Shown here one piece after another: positions 9,408-18,314 of a stretch of DNA of 64,000 bases. The notes under the pieces are model-generated. The model was not told the origin of the DNA, made no database searches, and saw nothing but the letters and a program-made list of their open reading frames with translations. Source of the DNA: Prevotella falsenii DSM 22864 = JCM 15124. Its GTDB lineage: Bacteria; Bacteroidota; Bacteroidia; Bacteroidales; Bacteroidaceae. The stretch is from contig NZ_BAJY01000010.1 of the NCBI RefSeq assembly GCF_000613945.1, forward strand, positions 1 to 64,000, in the 5' to 3' direction. The translations under genes and the position numbers were made by a program. Each line of letters starts with the position of its first letter. Within the stretch, counting starts at the first letter, position 1.

Positions 9408-10061
9408 ATGAAGAAGACATTTATTTGCACCGTTTGTGGCTACATGCACGAAGGAACGGAAGCACCCGCCGAATGCCCCGTTTGCCACGTAAAGGCTGAC
9501 AAGTTCAAAGAGTTTAACGGTGCAGCCCTGAAGGGTACAAAGACCGAAGCCAACCTTATGGCAGCGTTTGCCGGAGAAAGTCAGGCACGCATGAAGTACG
9601 ACTATTATGCCGGTCAGGCACGCAAGGACGGCTACGAGCAGATTGCGGCTCTCTTTGAAGAAACCGCCATCAACGAGCGCATGCACGCCAAGTTGTGGTT
9701 CAAGTTCTTGCACGATGCCGGCATTCCGGGTACGGAGCAGAACCTTAAAGATGCTGCTGACGGCGAAAACTACGAGTGGACCGATATGTACGATGCTATG
9801 GCTAAGGATGCTATGGAAGAGGGTTTCCCCGAATTGGCAGTTAAGTTCCGCACCGTTGGAGCTATCGAGAAGAAGCACGAGGAGCGTTATCGCAAACTGT
9901 TGAAGAACATCGAAGACAAGGCTGTGTTTGCTAAAGACGGTTCGGCTATTTGGCAATGTCGCCAGTGCGGGCACATTGTTGTAGGCAAACAAGCCCCCGA
10001 AGTGTGTCCGGTTTGTGCACACCCACAGAGTTTCTTCCAAGTAAAAGCCGAGAACTACTAA
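9408..10061 (+). CDS. rbr: Rubrerythrin with rubredoxin domains at both ends
   Basis: Non-haem iron peroxidase used by anaerobes to reduce hydrogen peroxide. 217 residues in three parts. An N-terminal rubredoxin-type knuckle pair (C7xxC10, C23xxC26) is followed by a four-helix ferritin-like diiron domain (about 43-170) with E57, ExxH at E90-H93 and ExxH at E154-H157. The C-terminal rubredoxin has C184xxC187 and C200xxC203. Classic rubrerythrin has only the C-terminal rubredoxin and reverse rubrerythrin only the N-terminal one, so both ends here are notable. Its own promoter and a strong terminator make it monocistronic. Confidence 0.95.
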   Translation: MKKTFICTVCGYMHEGTEAPAECPVCHVKADKFKEFNGAALKGTKTEANLMAAFAGESQARMKYDYYAGQARKDGYEQIAALFEETAINERMHAKLWFKFLHDAGIPGTEQNLKDAADGENYEWTDMYDAMAKDAMEEGFPELAVKFRTVGAIEKKHEERYRKLLKNIEDKAVFAKDGSAIWQCRQCGHIVVGKQAPEVCPVCAHPQSFFQVKAENY

Positions 10062-10140
10062 TCGTCCGATGCGACGAAAGTGCGATGCCGATGTTCCGAT
10101 TTCTCACGTTTCGGACGGTCGGTTCATCGCAAAGGAAACA

Positions 10141-10181
10141 AAAAAGCGAAACGCTGCATACGGCGTTTCGCTTTTCTTGTT
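10141..10181 (+). terminator. Rubrerythrin terminator
   Basis: AAAAGCGAAACGC pairs with GCGTTTCGCTTTT across a 9-nt loop and a T-rich stretch follows. Confidence 0.8.
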
Positions 10182-10183
10182 TT

Positions 10184-10353
10184 CTAAAAACAATTCCGAA
10201 GAAAAACGTCAGTATCGTTTTTGCATCGCAAAACAGCCGCTTTTACCGTGCAAAACCTACGTTTTCGGGACGCCAAACAATAGGTTTTGCAATGCGCTGA
10301 TAGCGAGGTGATTATGTAATAGATACGCTTCTGAAAAATATTTATAGTGTTTT
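10184..10353 (+). repeat. R1 element copy d (shortened)
   Basis: Begins at AAAACAATTCCGAAG like copy e but lacks the first palindrome arm. It keeps GCAAAACAGCCGC, the TTTTACCGTGCAAAACC block and CAAACAATAGGTTTTGC. Bases 10354-10598 hold no recognisable gene. Confidence 0.75.
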
Positions 10354-10598
10354 CGTCTGCTTTCCGCCTGTAAAATAAGAAAACTTTTTTCTGTTTATAG
10401 AATAATAAAGTTATACGATTATTCCTCTATTGAAAAAGCTTTGACAGATGGACAACTGTTGAAGCGAACATTGATATTGGTATGTGTTCTTGCACTTACA
10501 TAGCTGCAAGTGAATTGATTTGCTGTCGAAGTAAATCGGTAGACAAAATATACTTCCTTTAAAATATTTCTTTTTCTCATTTGTCTTACCAATAGAAT

Positions 10599-11024
10599 AT
10601 GTTGAATTTTAAAGAAAAAGAAATGAAAAGATTTAGTTTTTATATGCACTGCCTCAAGGAAGGACTTCTGCGCGTATGGCGTAATAAGTTCAATATGAAG
10701 GGTTGTTGCCCTCGTTCCGACTACTGGTGGTCGATGGCAGGGCTATGGGGCATTATCCTATTAACCGCTTTTTTCCCACCTATTAGCATCTTGGTGTTTA
10801 CCGCAACGATACCACTCACCGTACAACGCTTGCACGATACAGGCAAAAACGGGAGCTGGCTGGCAGGCGCACTTGCCGTTATATTCACCACGCGAATTGC
10901 CGCCCGACTGCTTGGGGCTTGTCTGCCCGCAACCATAGCAATGACGTGTATATCGGTTATGGCACTCTGCGGACTGGTCTACCTGCTCTGTCAGGGAAGT
11001 ATTCCTAATACCGTAAATTCTTAA
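10599..11024 (+). CDS. DUF805 family membrane protein
   Basis: Small inner-membrane protein of 141 residues (133 if it starts at the second ATG, 10623). The DUF805 signature is the FNMKGCCPRSDYWW start of the domain and VQRLHDTGKNGSWL between two membrane segments. Hydrophobic segments lie at about 52-75, 96-113 and 117-133. Function unknown. It precedes the outer-membrane receptor at 11073 by 48 bp with no terminator, so the two may be co-transcribed. Confidence 0.85.
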   Translation: MLNFKEKEMKRFSFYMHCLKEGLLRVWRNKFNMKGCCPRSDYWWSMAGLWGIILLTAFFPPISILVFTATIPLTVQRLHDTGKNGSWLAGALAVIFTTRIAARLLGACLPATIAMTCISVMALCGLVYLLCQGSIPNTVNS

Positions 11025-11072
11025 AACAGAACGAAAATCGAATAATATAATTAAAGAAAACAGATAAAAATA

Positions 11073-13178
11073 ATGAAAAAGATAGCGACAATATGCGCAA
11101 CCGCAATGATAACCATCGGCGGTTACGCCCAAACCGCCATACGGCAAGACAGTCTACCCGACAGTATTTTCAAGACAATGGAGTTGGAAGAAGTTGTTGT
11201 AAAGGCGCGCCTACCGAAAGGAAAGCACGTGGAAGGAGGCACAGCTTACAACATTGCAGCCACCGACCTGCGTAAAGTGGGGACGGCAACAGATGTACTG
11301 GCACTTATCCCGACACTCAAGAAGAAGCTCAACGGCACGTTTGAGGTAGTGGGTAAAGGGGCACCGGTCATCTATATTGACAATAGGAAAGTCTACGACC
11401 TCGCAGAACTGACCCGACTGAAAGCAAGCGAGCTGAAGAATATCGAACTGCTTACGCAACCGGGAGCAAAATACGATGCTTCGATGGGTGTTGTCGTTCG
11501 TGTCAATACGCTTCGAAAGAAAGAAAACGGCATTGGCATCAACGCATCGACAGCACTACAATACAGTGGCAGAACAAGCAACGAACAGCAGTTGGGGCTC
11601 GACTGGCAACACGGCAAAGTGGAAATATTTGGCAACGTACGCTATTCCGACAGCCGCTCAACCGAGGACGGCACAACCCTGATAGATACACGGGTGGCAG
11701 GTAGGAACCGGCATCAGAATGCACTGTCTTTAGACCGTCATGTCGCACAGACTTACTCCGCTCAAACCGGTGTAGCATGGCAATTATCCAAGAAACATTC
11801 CATGGGCGTGATGTATGAAATGACAGCCGCCCCTTACACCGTGGTACGAAGTCTGAATACCACCGACCTGACACAGGACAACCTGCCCCACGACCGTCTT
11901 GTTACGCACGACGACACCCGCAGCCGTACCTATCCTACACATCACACCAATCTTTATTATATCGGAAAGGTGGGTAAGATGGAGTTGGATATGAACTACG
12001 ATTTTCTCTTCGGACGCAGCAGCAGTAGAGAAACCGTTGCCGAAACCAGTCTTATTGCCCTGCCTGAAAACCTGTCAGCCAACAGCAGAGACCGCAATAT
12101 TATGCACGCCGTGCGACTGTCGGCTGCCTATCCTGTTTGGAAAGGAATGTTTTCCGCAGGCATGGAGTACACGAATACGCTCCGTCGGTCGGCTTCAAGC
12201 GGCTACGAAGGTGTGATAGAACCCTCTGACGACAAGATAAAAGAACGCAACATGGCGTGGTTTGCCGACTACAACTTGCGATTGAATGCAACCACAATCG
12301 GCATGGGCGTGCGCTATGAGCACGTGGATTACAACTTCTATTCCTTTGTAACAAAACGCACGAACCTATCGCGACTGTATCACAATCTGTTCCCATGCTT
12401 GTCTGTCAATACGCTTATTGGCAACGCTCACGTGGCTGTCAGTTATCGGGTGCGTACCGTTCGCCCTCGCTATCAGATGCTAAGCAGTGCCGTGAACTAC
12501 GGCAATCGGTACGTTTATATGGAGGGAACGCCCGAATTGCAGCCAACTTTCATTCATACCATTGGCATGAATGCTTCGTGGAAAGACCTGAGCGGAGGTA
12601 TAGACCTGAACCATTATAAGGACGATATATTCCTAACCGTCGGTCAGAAGGCAGACAACGCAGAGATAACGCTTAACAAGTTTTCCAACTTCAGAAGCCG
12701 TAACGAGCTGTCATTGAGACTCACTTACGCTCCCACCATTGGTTGGTGGAAACCCGAACTGACGGTGGTCGGCACTACACAATGGCTCCGTCTTACGCCC
12801 GATATGGGGCAGATAAATAAGAATGGAACAGTTTTCGACCTGCAATGGAGTAACAGTTTCTCGCTTCCTGCCGACATAACGCTGCGCATAGATGGAGAAT
12901 TTGCTACCAAAGGCAACACCAAGAACATCTACCGCCGCTCAAACGGATTTGTGAACGTAAGCGCAACGCGTGGATTTGCCAACGAACGATGGAACGTTTT
13001 GCTCGAAATCAACGACCTGTTCCATACCCGTCGCGAAGGAATGGACATCAACTACCTGCAGCGCATGACGAAAACCGACAGTCGAAACGTTAAACTGACC
13101 GTCAGCTACCGTCTCCACGCACGCCAGAATAAGTATAAAGGCAAGGGAGCAGGCGTAGATGAGCGGAATCGTTTTTAA
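11073..13178 (+). CDS. Outer-membrane beta-barrel (TonB-dependent-receptor-like) protein
   Basis: 701-residue outer-membrane protein. A signal peptide (about 1-19, ending GGYAQ) is followed by a plug-like region (TMELEEVVVKARLPKG, DVLALIPTLKKK, VIYIDNRKVYDLAEL, IELLTQPGAKYDA) and a long beta-barrel with alternating aromatic strands; it belongs to the outer-membrane beta-barrel family 3 type. No N-terminal CarboxypepD_reg domain is present, unlike many Prevotella receptors. The ligand cannot be predicted. Located 48 bp after the DUF805 gene. The gap 13179-13500 holds only the promoter region of the next operon. Confidence 0.88.
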   Translation: MKKIATICATAMITIGGYAQTAIRQDSLPDSIFKTMELEEVVVKARLPKGKHVEGGTAYNIAATDLRKVGTATDVLALIPTLKKKLNGTFEVVGKGAPVIYIDNRKVYDLAELTRLKASELKNIELLTQPGAKYDASMGVVVRVNTLRKKENGIGINASTALQYSGRTSNEQQLGLDWQHGKVEIFGNVRYSDSRSTEDGTTLIDTRVAGRNRHQNALSLDRHVAQTYSAQTGVAWQLSKKHSMGVMYEMTAAPYTVVRSLNTTDLTQDNLPHDRLVTHDDTRSRTYPTHHTNLYYIGKVGKMELDMNYDFLFGRSSSRETVAETSLIALPENLSANSRDRNIMHAVRLSAAYPVWKGMFSAGMEYTNTLRRSASSGYEGVIEPSDDKIKERNMAWFADYNLRLNATTIGMGVRYEHVDYNFYSFVTKRTNLSRLYHNLFPCLSVNTLIGNAHVAVSYRVRTVRPRYQMLSSAVNYGNRYVYMEGTPELQPTFIHTIGMNASWKDLSGGIDLNHYKDDIFLTVGQKADNAEITLNKFSNFRSRNELSLRLTYAPTIGWWKPELTVVGTTQWLRLTPDMGQINKNGTVFDLQWSNSFSLPADITLRIDGEFATKGNTKNIYRRSNGFVNVSATRGFANERWNVLLEINDLFHTRREGMDINYLQRMTKTDSRNVKLTVSYRLHARQNKYKGKGAGVDERNRF

Positions 13179-13414
13179 ATAAAAGTTAAATTATTACTAT
13201 GCCTTAAAATATATTTTCATCAAGATTGTCTTACTTATAGAAGCAAAACAAAAACGGCAATATGATGTTTACATCAACTGCAATGGCATGCAAGGGGTTG
13301 CCGATAATCTGCGTTGTCAGTACAAAACAGAAGTTGGAAACAAAAAACAAATATACCTCCGGCGATGGCTTCTACTATAATTATGACAGATAAATTAGAA
13401 ACAGAATATAAAAC

Positions 13415-13485
13415 GGTGCAGCATCATAATTCGTGTATTATGCTTACCTTTGCAATTATCGGCACGAAAACGTCGGTGCTGCACC
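13415..13485. promoter_or_regulatory. Promoter and possible operator of the sigma-factor operon
   Basis: TACCTTTG (13445-13452) is the -7 box. GGTGCAGCA (13415-13423) upstream and TGCTGCACC (13477-13485) downstream form a 9-bp inverted repeat around it. The downstream arm is itself part of the palindrome GGTGC-T-GCACC (13475-13485). Confidence 0.45.
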
Positions 13486-13500
13486 ATAAACAAAAAGAAC

Positions 13501-13920
13501 ATGAGAAAGTATTTTTTATTTATCCCGGTATCAATATTGGCTGTTACAGCCTTGTTCGCTCTATGTGTAATGCTTCTTTGGAACTGGCTTCTGCCTGTCC
13601 TTTTCGGCTTACCGATAATTACATTTTGGCAATCATTGGGTTTACTCCTGCTCTGTAAGCTGCTTTTCGGAGGTTTCGGTGCCCACCGCTATGCACGCTA
13701 CGACAGATTCAGGCACGGCGAACATGAGTCCGATACGAACGAGGGCTTTGATGGCAGAACGAGAAACAATCCTATCCGCGAGCGTTGGAAGAACATGAGC
13801 GAAGAAGAACGCCGTTGGTTCATGAGCCGCCATAAACGCACGTTCTCCGGTGGAATAGATGGAGCAATAAAGAAGACAGAAGACGAGAACGGCAACGATG
13901 ACGATAATGAGCGACAGTAG
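13501..13920 (+). CDS. Small membrane protein overlapping an ECF sigma gene
   Basis: 139 residues, start at 13501 (MRKYFLFIPV). Two hydrophobic segments (about 4-25 and 33-53) are followed by a charged cytoplasmic-type tail with FGGFGAHRYARYDRF and WKNMSEEERRWFMSRHKR. Similar proteins next to sigma genes are common in Bacteroidota (recalled; family not named). The gene overlaps the sigma-factor start by 14-23 nt, so translation is likely coupled. An anti-sigma role is an inference from that position only; there is no recognisable anti-sigma domain. Confidence 0.75.
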   Translation: MRKYFLFIPVSILAVTALFALCVMLLWNWLLPVLFGLPIITFWQSLGLLLLCKLLFGGFGAHRYARYDRFRHGEHESDTNEGFDGRTRNNPIRERWKNMSEEERRWFMSRHKRTFSGGIDGAIKKTEDENGNDDDNERQ

Positions 13921-14467
13921 TAAAAAACTCAATGCACTCATCGAAGAGAACGAGCCACGACTCCGTCGCTTTGTCAGGAGCCGTGTGAGCAATCGTGATG
14001 ATGCTAACGACATTGTTCAAGACACGTTCTTTCGGTTGGTTAAGACTGTAGAGATGGTTGAGACACCCATCGAGCAGGTTTCTTCGTGGCTCTTCTCCGT
14101 AGCGCGCAACCTTATTATAAACAAAGGGAAAAAGAAACGTGAGGTTTCCTTACCCGAAACAACTTACGATGATAACGATAACGTGTTGAGCGATTTCTCC
14201 GACCTTCTGTCAGCCGATAGCGACAATATTCCCGACATAGCCTATCTCCGTTCGCTTGTCTGGGCTGAACTCGATAATGCCCTTTTAGAACTCCCCGATG
14301 AACAGCGTACTGCGTTTGTTCTCACAGAGATGGAAGGACTCAGTAGCAAGGAGGCTGCCGAGAAAATGGGGAGCACCCTCAATACTTTTCTTTCGCGTAA
14401 GCATTATGCTGTTAAAGCCATAAGAAAAAGGTTACACAGGCTTTACACAGAACTTATCGAAGAATAA
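13898..14467 (+). CDS. ECF-type RNA polymerase sigma factor
   Basis: 189 residues (186 from the alternative ATG at 13907). Sigma region 2 is visible in LRRFVRSRVSNRDDANDIVQDTFFRLVK and WLFSVARNLIINKGKKKR. Region 4 is in LLELPDEQRTAFVLTEMEGLSSKEAAEKMGSTLNTFLSRKHYAVKAIRKRL, a helix-turn-helix for the -35/-33 box. The linker is longer than in most ECF factors and very acidic (DDNDNVLSDFSDLLSADSDN). Overlaps the upstream membrane-protein gene, forming a two-gene operon. The target genes cannot be read from this window. Confidence 0.93.
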   Translation: MTIMSDSSKKLNALIEENEPRLRRFVRSRVSNRDDANDIVQDTFFRLVKTVEMVETPIEQVSSWLFSVARNLIINKGKKKREVSLPETTYDDNDNVLSDFSDLLSADSDNIPDIAYLRSLVWAELDNALLELPDEQRTAFVLTEMEGLSSKEAAEKMGSTLNTFLSRKHYAVKAIRKRLHRLYTELIEE

Positions 14468-14636
14468 TTCAGATACTATCTTATACCGCATTGTTGCTTG
14501 TATCTTGTTTTTGGGGAGAATGAAACTAATTATGTTATGCTTGAATAGCCCAAAAATGGATAAGATAAGAGGAACACAATAATTCGGGCTCTCCTATGAT
14601 AGCTAAATGGTTGTGTGTAAAAATCCCTTTAACTTT

Positions 14637-14829
14637 GTAAAAACAATTCCGAAGAAAAACGTCAGTAGCGTTTTGGCATTGAGAAAGCGGCTGTTTTGCA
14701 TCGCAAAACAGCCGCTTTTACCGTGCAAAACCTACGCTTTCGGAACGCCAAACAATAGGTATTGCAATGTGTTGATAGAAAGATGGTTACACGGAAGTTG
14801 CCGTTTGAATAAATCCTTACGGTTTTATT
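14637..14829 (+). repeat. R1 element copy e
   Basis: The first hairpin is GCGGCTGTTTTGC facing GCAAAACAGCCGC. Both arms differ from copy a in compensating ways, so pairing is kept. It lies between the ECF sigma gene and the 23-bp array; no gene is seen in 14468-15202. Confidence 0.85.
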
Positions 14830-14963
14830 GCCTTCTTTTAGTCCGAGTTTTCTAATAAAAATGCTCCAACTTTATGGTTAATTCTTAATTTCTAAGTAAG
14901 AAAATACCGATATGAAGCATTGCCTATTGGTGCTCGCCAATCTTGCAAACGATGTATGCAAAT

Positions 14964-15074
14964 CACAAAAACGCACATTAAATCACCGCAAAAGTGCACA
15001 TCGAAATGCCACAAAAACGCACATTGAAACACCACAAAAGTGCACATTGAAATGCCACAAAAACGCACATTATG
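14964..15074. repeat. 23-bp tandem array
   Basis: Units start at exactly 14964, 14987, 15010, 15033 and 15056. Odd units read CACAAAAACGCACATT and even units read (C)GCAAAAGTGCACAT, so a 46-bp higher-order unit is also visible. Even units contain the palindrome GTGCAC. There are no unique spacers, so this is not a CRISPR. Confidence 0.85.
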
Positions 15075-15105
15075 TTGTTTAATCAATTATATATATGTAT
15101 ATTTG
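15075..15105 (+). promoter_or_regulatory. Orphan promoter antisense to nrdG
   Basis: TTG (15075-15077), 20 bp, TATATTTG (15098-15105) on the plus strand. There is no plus-strand gene downstream, and the transcript would run into the 3' end of nrdG on the opposite strand. It directly abuts the 23-bp array. Confidence 0.45.
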
Positions 15106-15202
15106 CAGTGTTTTTCTAAGCATTAGAGTATATGGCGACCACTTTGCATTGGCTTTTTCTTTGCTTTCCAATGCAGCAATGTGGGTGGCTGAAGGCAGGT
15201 TT

Positions 15203-15670
15203 TTACTTCTTCCAAAACAAGTTTGTAATGTCGTTCATTTCTTTTCCGTTCGTTATCCGATACATGCGCTGGTTGGTGCGACGGCTGTCCAATCCGCCCA
15301 AATGACGAATGTAAGGACCTATTTTGATGTAGTCGAAGTGGGGCAGGTGAATGGCAGGCGACAGCGTGGTGCGCCCTGTGTACCACCCAACTTTCAGTTC
15401 GGTATGGTGCGTCCGCATGTATGCCGCCAAGCGGTCGATGCCTTCGGGTTCGGCATCGCCCCCCATGAAACCTATGCACGTGATGCGCTCGCCGTTTTCA
15501 GCCAGCATCTGCTCTATTGCTTCGGTTGTCAGAGGGTTGCCAACATCTTTCCAAAGAAAGGTGCTGTGGCAGCCCGGGCAGCGGCAAGGGCAATTTGAAA
15601 GGTTGATTGCCAGCGTTACCTCGTTGGGAAACTCTTGGAAAACAATGTCGGTGTCTACAAATTTAAGCAT
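15203..15670 (-). CDS. nrdG: Anaerobic ribonucleoside-triphosphate reductase activating protein
   Basis: Radical-SAM activase that generates the glycyl radical on NrdD. 155 residues from MLKFVDTD (15670), the same size as E. coli NrdG; an in-frame ATG at 15703 would add 11 hydrophobic residues. The cluster motif is C27-x3-C31-x2-C34 inside NCPCRCPGCHS, followed by FMGGDAEPEG, the SAM-binding GGD/E region. It follows nrdD by about 120 bp on the same strand, the usual order. Confidence 0.94.
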   Translation of the reverse strand: MLKFVDTDIVFQEFPNEVTLAINLSNCPCRCPGCHSTFLWKDVGNPLTTEAIEQMLAENGERITCIGFMGGDAEPEGIDRLAAYMRTHHTELKVGWYTGRTTLSPAIHLPHFDYIKIGPYIRHLGGLDSRRTNQRMYRITNGKEMNDITNLFWKK

Positions 15671-15792
15671 CGGAAAAAGTGGTATTAATAATGGTGTGCA
15701 CACTGCTTAAGCGCAGTATGCACACACTCTCAACGAAAATATAAATCCTTGAAGATATTCAAAGCATCTCCAACGTTCCTCACGCCTGAGGG

Positions 15793-17891
15793 TTATACAG
15801 TGTATTTCTCTTTTGTTGCATAGTAGCGTTTGCCTGCTTCTACCTGTCGGGCAGCCGAGAAGTTGCTCACACGCTTCATGTATCCGATGACGCGTGTTAG
15901 GTAATCGACGTTCTCAGAGTGGCAATGCGGGCATTCTTTCAAGTTGCGTTTGTCGATATGTCCGCACTCGTTGCATATCGTGTTCGGTATGTTGAACGTG
16001 AAGTAGTTGCACCCTTCTTCGGCAGCCACGCGCATAAGCTGTCGATATTGTGGTTGCGAAAGGTGTTCGTCGAGGTTCATGTGCAGTGCCGAACCACCCG
16101 TAAGGTGTTCGATGTAGGGCGCACCGTGCAGACGGAACTTGTCGAGAATGGTGAGCGAAGTGTCTTCTACGCGATAGAAATAGCTGTTGTAGCAGTCGCG
16201 CGGCACGAAATATCCGTCGGCTTTGTCCCACTTTGCGTGCTTTACACCCACGTTTTCGGCAGGTATCATCTCGCAGTTGAACATGGCTTCCTTGGTTCGG
16301 TATTGCTTGTTAAAGGCTTCAATCAGTCCTAAAACTCCTTGCACGAACTCCTTATACTCGTTGTTCGGCGTAATGTCCAAGCCCATAAACTCGGCTGATT
16401 CCACCAGTCCGTTGATACCGATGGTGAGGTATTGACGGTCGATGTTGATGTAACCGGCATCGAAGAGTGGCAACATGTGGTGGTGCAGAAGGTCTTTCAG
16501 GTTCTCGTTGTACGCCAATTGCACTTTGTGGCATAGGTCGATGACGTGCGATAAGTATTCTTTGTAGTCAATGTTCTTGTTTACAGCGTATTGTATGCAG
16601 CGGTTCAAGTTGATGGTGAGCACACTCTTCGAGCCTGTAGATACACCTCCTGCGCCGAGCGTGTACGAGAAACCGTTGTCTTGAATTTCGTTGCGAAGAC
16701 GGCAGCACGAACTCAACGAGTCGGCATTGTCGCTCATATACGTAAAGAAACTGTGTCCGTCGGCATACATCTGTGCAGCAAAGTCAGCCCATTCCGTATC
16801 CCGGCATTCTCCGTTTTCAGAGAGCAGAGCCATCGTTTCTACCGGGAAAGTGAGCACAGCCTTGGTGCGTTCTTGGTTAAACCACTTCATAAAGCGTTTC
16901 TGCAACCACGATACGCCTTCCCAATCGGGCTGCGAACCGTCCGGGAAATAGAAGTTTCCGAAGAGCGATTCAAAATAGAATTTGTCGTAGTAAGATATGT
17001 TCCAGAACACAGCCTGATAGTTTCGTGCGCCTGTCGGTTGGTTGAGAGAGTAGACAATCTGCTCGAAAAAGTCGGTGATAATTTTGTCGATGGTGCGCTG
17101 TTTCAGGCTTAAATCCACCACTTTGTCGGGGTTTTGCCAATAGTCTTTGCCGTATTCCTGCTGTATAAAGTAGTTCATGTACATAAGAAACTCCGGTGTT
17201 GCGCATGCGCCTGCCAACATACTGGATACCATGAACACCATGTTGATGAAGCCTCCGCAGAAGCTTTTAAGTTGGTAGGTGCGGTAGAGTTTCCTCCTAT
17301 CGACGATGTGCCGCCGATAAGCCATGGGTACATTGTGATAGAAGCGCAATAGTTGGCAAGGTTGGTCTCGTCGTTCTTATATATAAAGTGGTGTGTCAGC
17401 AAGTGTATATATTCGTCGGAAAGTTCTTTGCCATACATTTTCTTGATGCGGTCGGTAAGCAATCGGCGGTTCAGACGAATGAAACCCTGCTTTGGAAGTT
17501 CGCCTATGAGGGTGGCAATGTTTTTGTTTTCCACGTTGGCGTTGGCGTCGAACTTCGAGCCGGTGGCTGCATTCTGGGCATGGCAATAGTCTGTCAGGAA
17601 GCGCATCTTCTCCAATACCTCTCTGTCTTCGCTGTGCTGGTGCCGATAAACAATGAAACTTTTAGCCACGTGGTAGTGTCCTTCCTTCATCAATGCTTCT
17701 TCTACTTGGTTCTGAATGTCCTCCACCTTTATGTCATCGTGGATTTTAATGTTCGAGAGAACTTTAGAAACTGTGCCGAGGTCGGTGGGTTCGCCTACGC
17801 TGTCGAATGCCTTTATGATGGCATTCATGATTTTGTCGAGCGAGAAACGGTCCTTGGAACCGTCGCGTTTAGTGATGGTGAAATTCTTCAT
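15793..17891 (-). CDS. nrdD: Anaerobic ribonucleoside-triphosphate reductase (one-base frameshift)
   Basis: Class III ribonucleotide reductase, makes dNTPs without oxygen. An N-terminal ATP-cone (ITKRDGSKDRFSLDKI onward, about 1-100) precedes the catalytic barrel. The C-terminal Zn site is CNECG...CPHC, and the glycyl-radical loop is RVIGYM near the end. The reading frame breaks at 17265-17268: the first part reads APTNLK then turns to ASAEASST, while the expected continuation SFCGGFINMVF lies in the next frame. One extra A in the AAAA run would restore a 699-residue protein, the normal size. Either a homopolymer sequencing error or a real mutation or slippage site. nrdG follows. Confidence 0.93.
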
Positions 17892-17997
17892 TTTTTCTTT
17901 TTAGTATATCCTTATTACTTTTTTATGTTAATAGTATCTTTACTATGTTCTTGTTTTTGAATATCGGAATATGTGTTTTGGTAAACTTTATCCTCTG

Positions 17998-18027
17998 CAA
18001 AGATATAAAAAAGAAAACGAATAACAA
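17998..18027 (-). promoter_or_regulatory. nrdD-nrdG promoter
   Basis: On the minus strand TTG (18025-18027), 19 bp, TATCTTTG (17998-18005). The leader is about 100 nt. No NrdR box pair was recognised with confidence. Confidence 0.65.
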
Positions 18028-18205
18028 CTACTTTTTGCAGCAAAAAATATCTGTCTTTTTAGCGCGGATTGTTTGTTTTATGATTTAATATATTGTAAAT
18101 CAGAGAACTAAAATTTTTCTTTAAAGATAATATTATTATCTTATTTAGAAAAAACGGAAGAGTAACAACAAGGCAAAAGCGATGTTTGTTTTTCTTTTTG
18201 GAAAA

Positions 18206-18243
18206 CTTTTTGGAAAACTTTACTTGCGAAGTTTTCCAAAAAG
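18206..18243. repeat. 15-bp perfect inverted repeat
   Basis: CTTTTTGGAAAACTT (18206-18220) and AAGTTTTCCAAAAAG (18229-18243) pair perfectly around an 8-nt loop. An extra copy of TTTTTGGAAAACTT precedes it (18195-18208). It lacks a T-tract on either side that would make a clear terminator. The rest of 18028-18314 has no gene. Confidence 0.7.
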
Positions 18244-18314
18244 ATGTATTCTCTGTTGTGTTTCCGATGGTTTTATTTCTTAATTGTTCAACTGCTTTTT
18301 GTTGCTTGTTTCTG

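Noticed and set aside
14964-15074. 23-bp array as a CRISPR
   Set aside because: Units are directly adjacent, with no spacers and no cas genes.
14892-15086. Small Cys/Phe-rich minus-strand frame with repeated peptide
   Set aside because: It is only the translation of the 23-bp DNA array (23 is not a multiple of 3, so the peptide repeat needs three units) and has no start signal.
15793-17891. nrdD as a true pseudogene
   Set aside because: Every motif is intact on both sides and one base in an A-run repairs it; an error or slippage is more likely.
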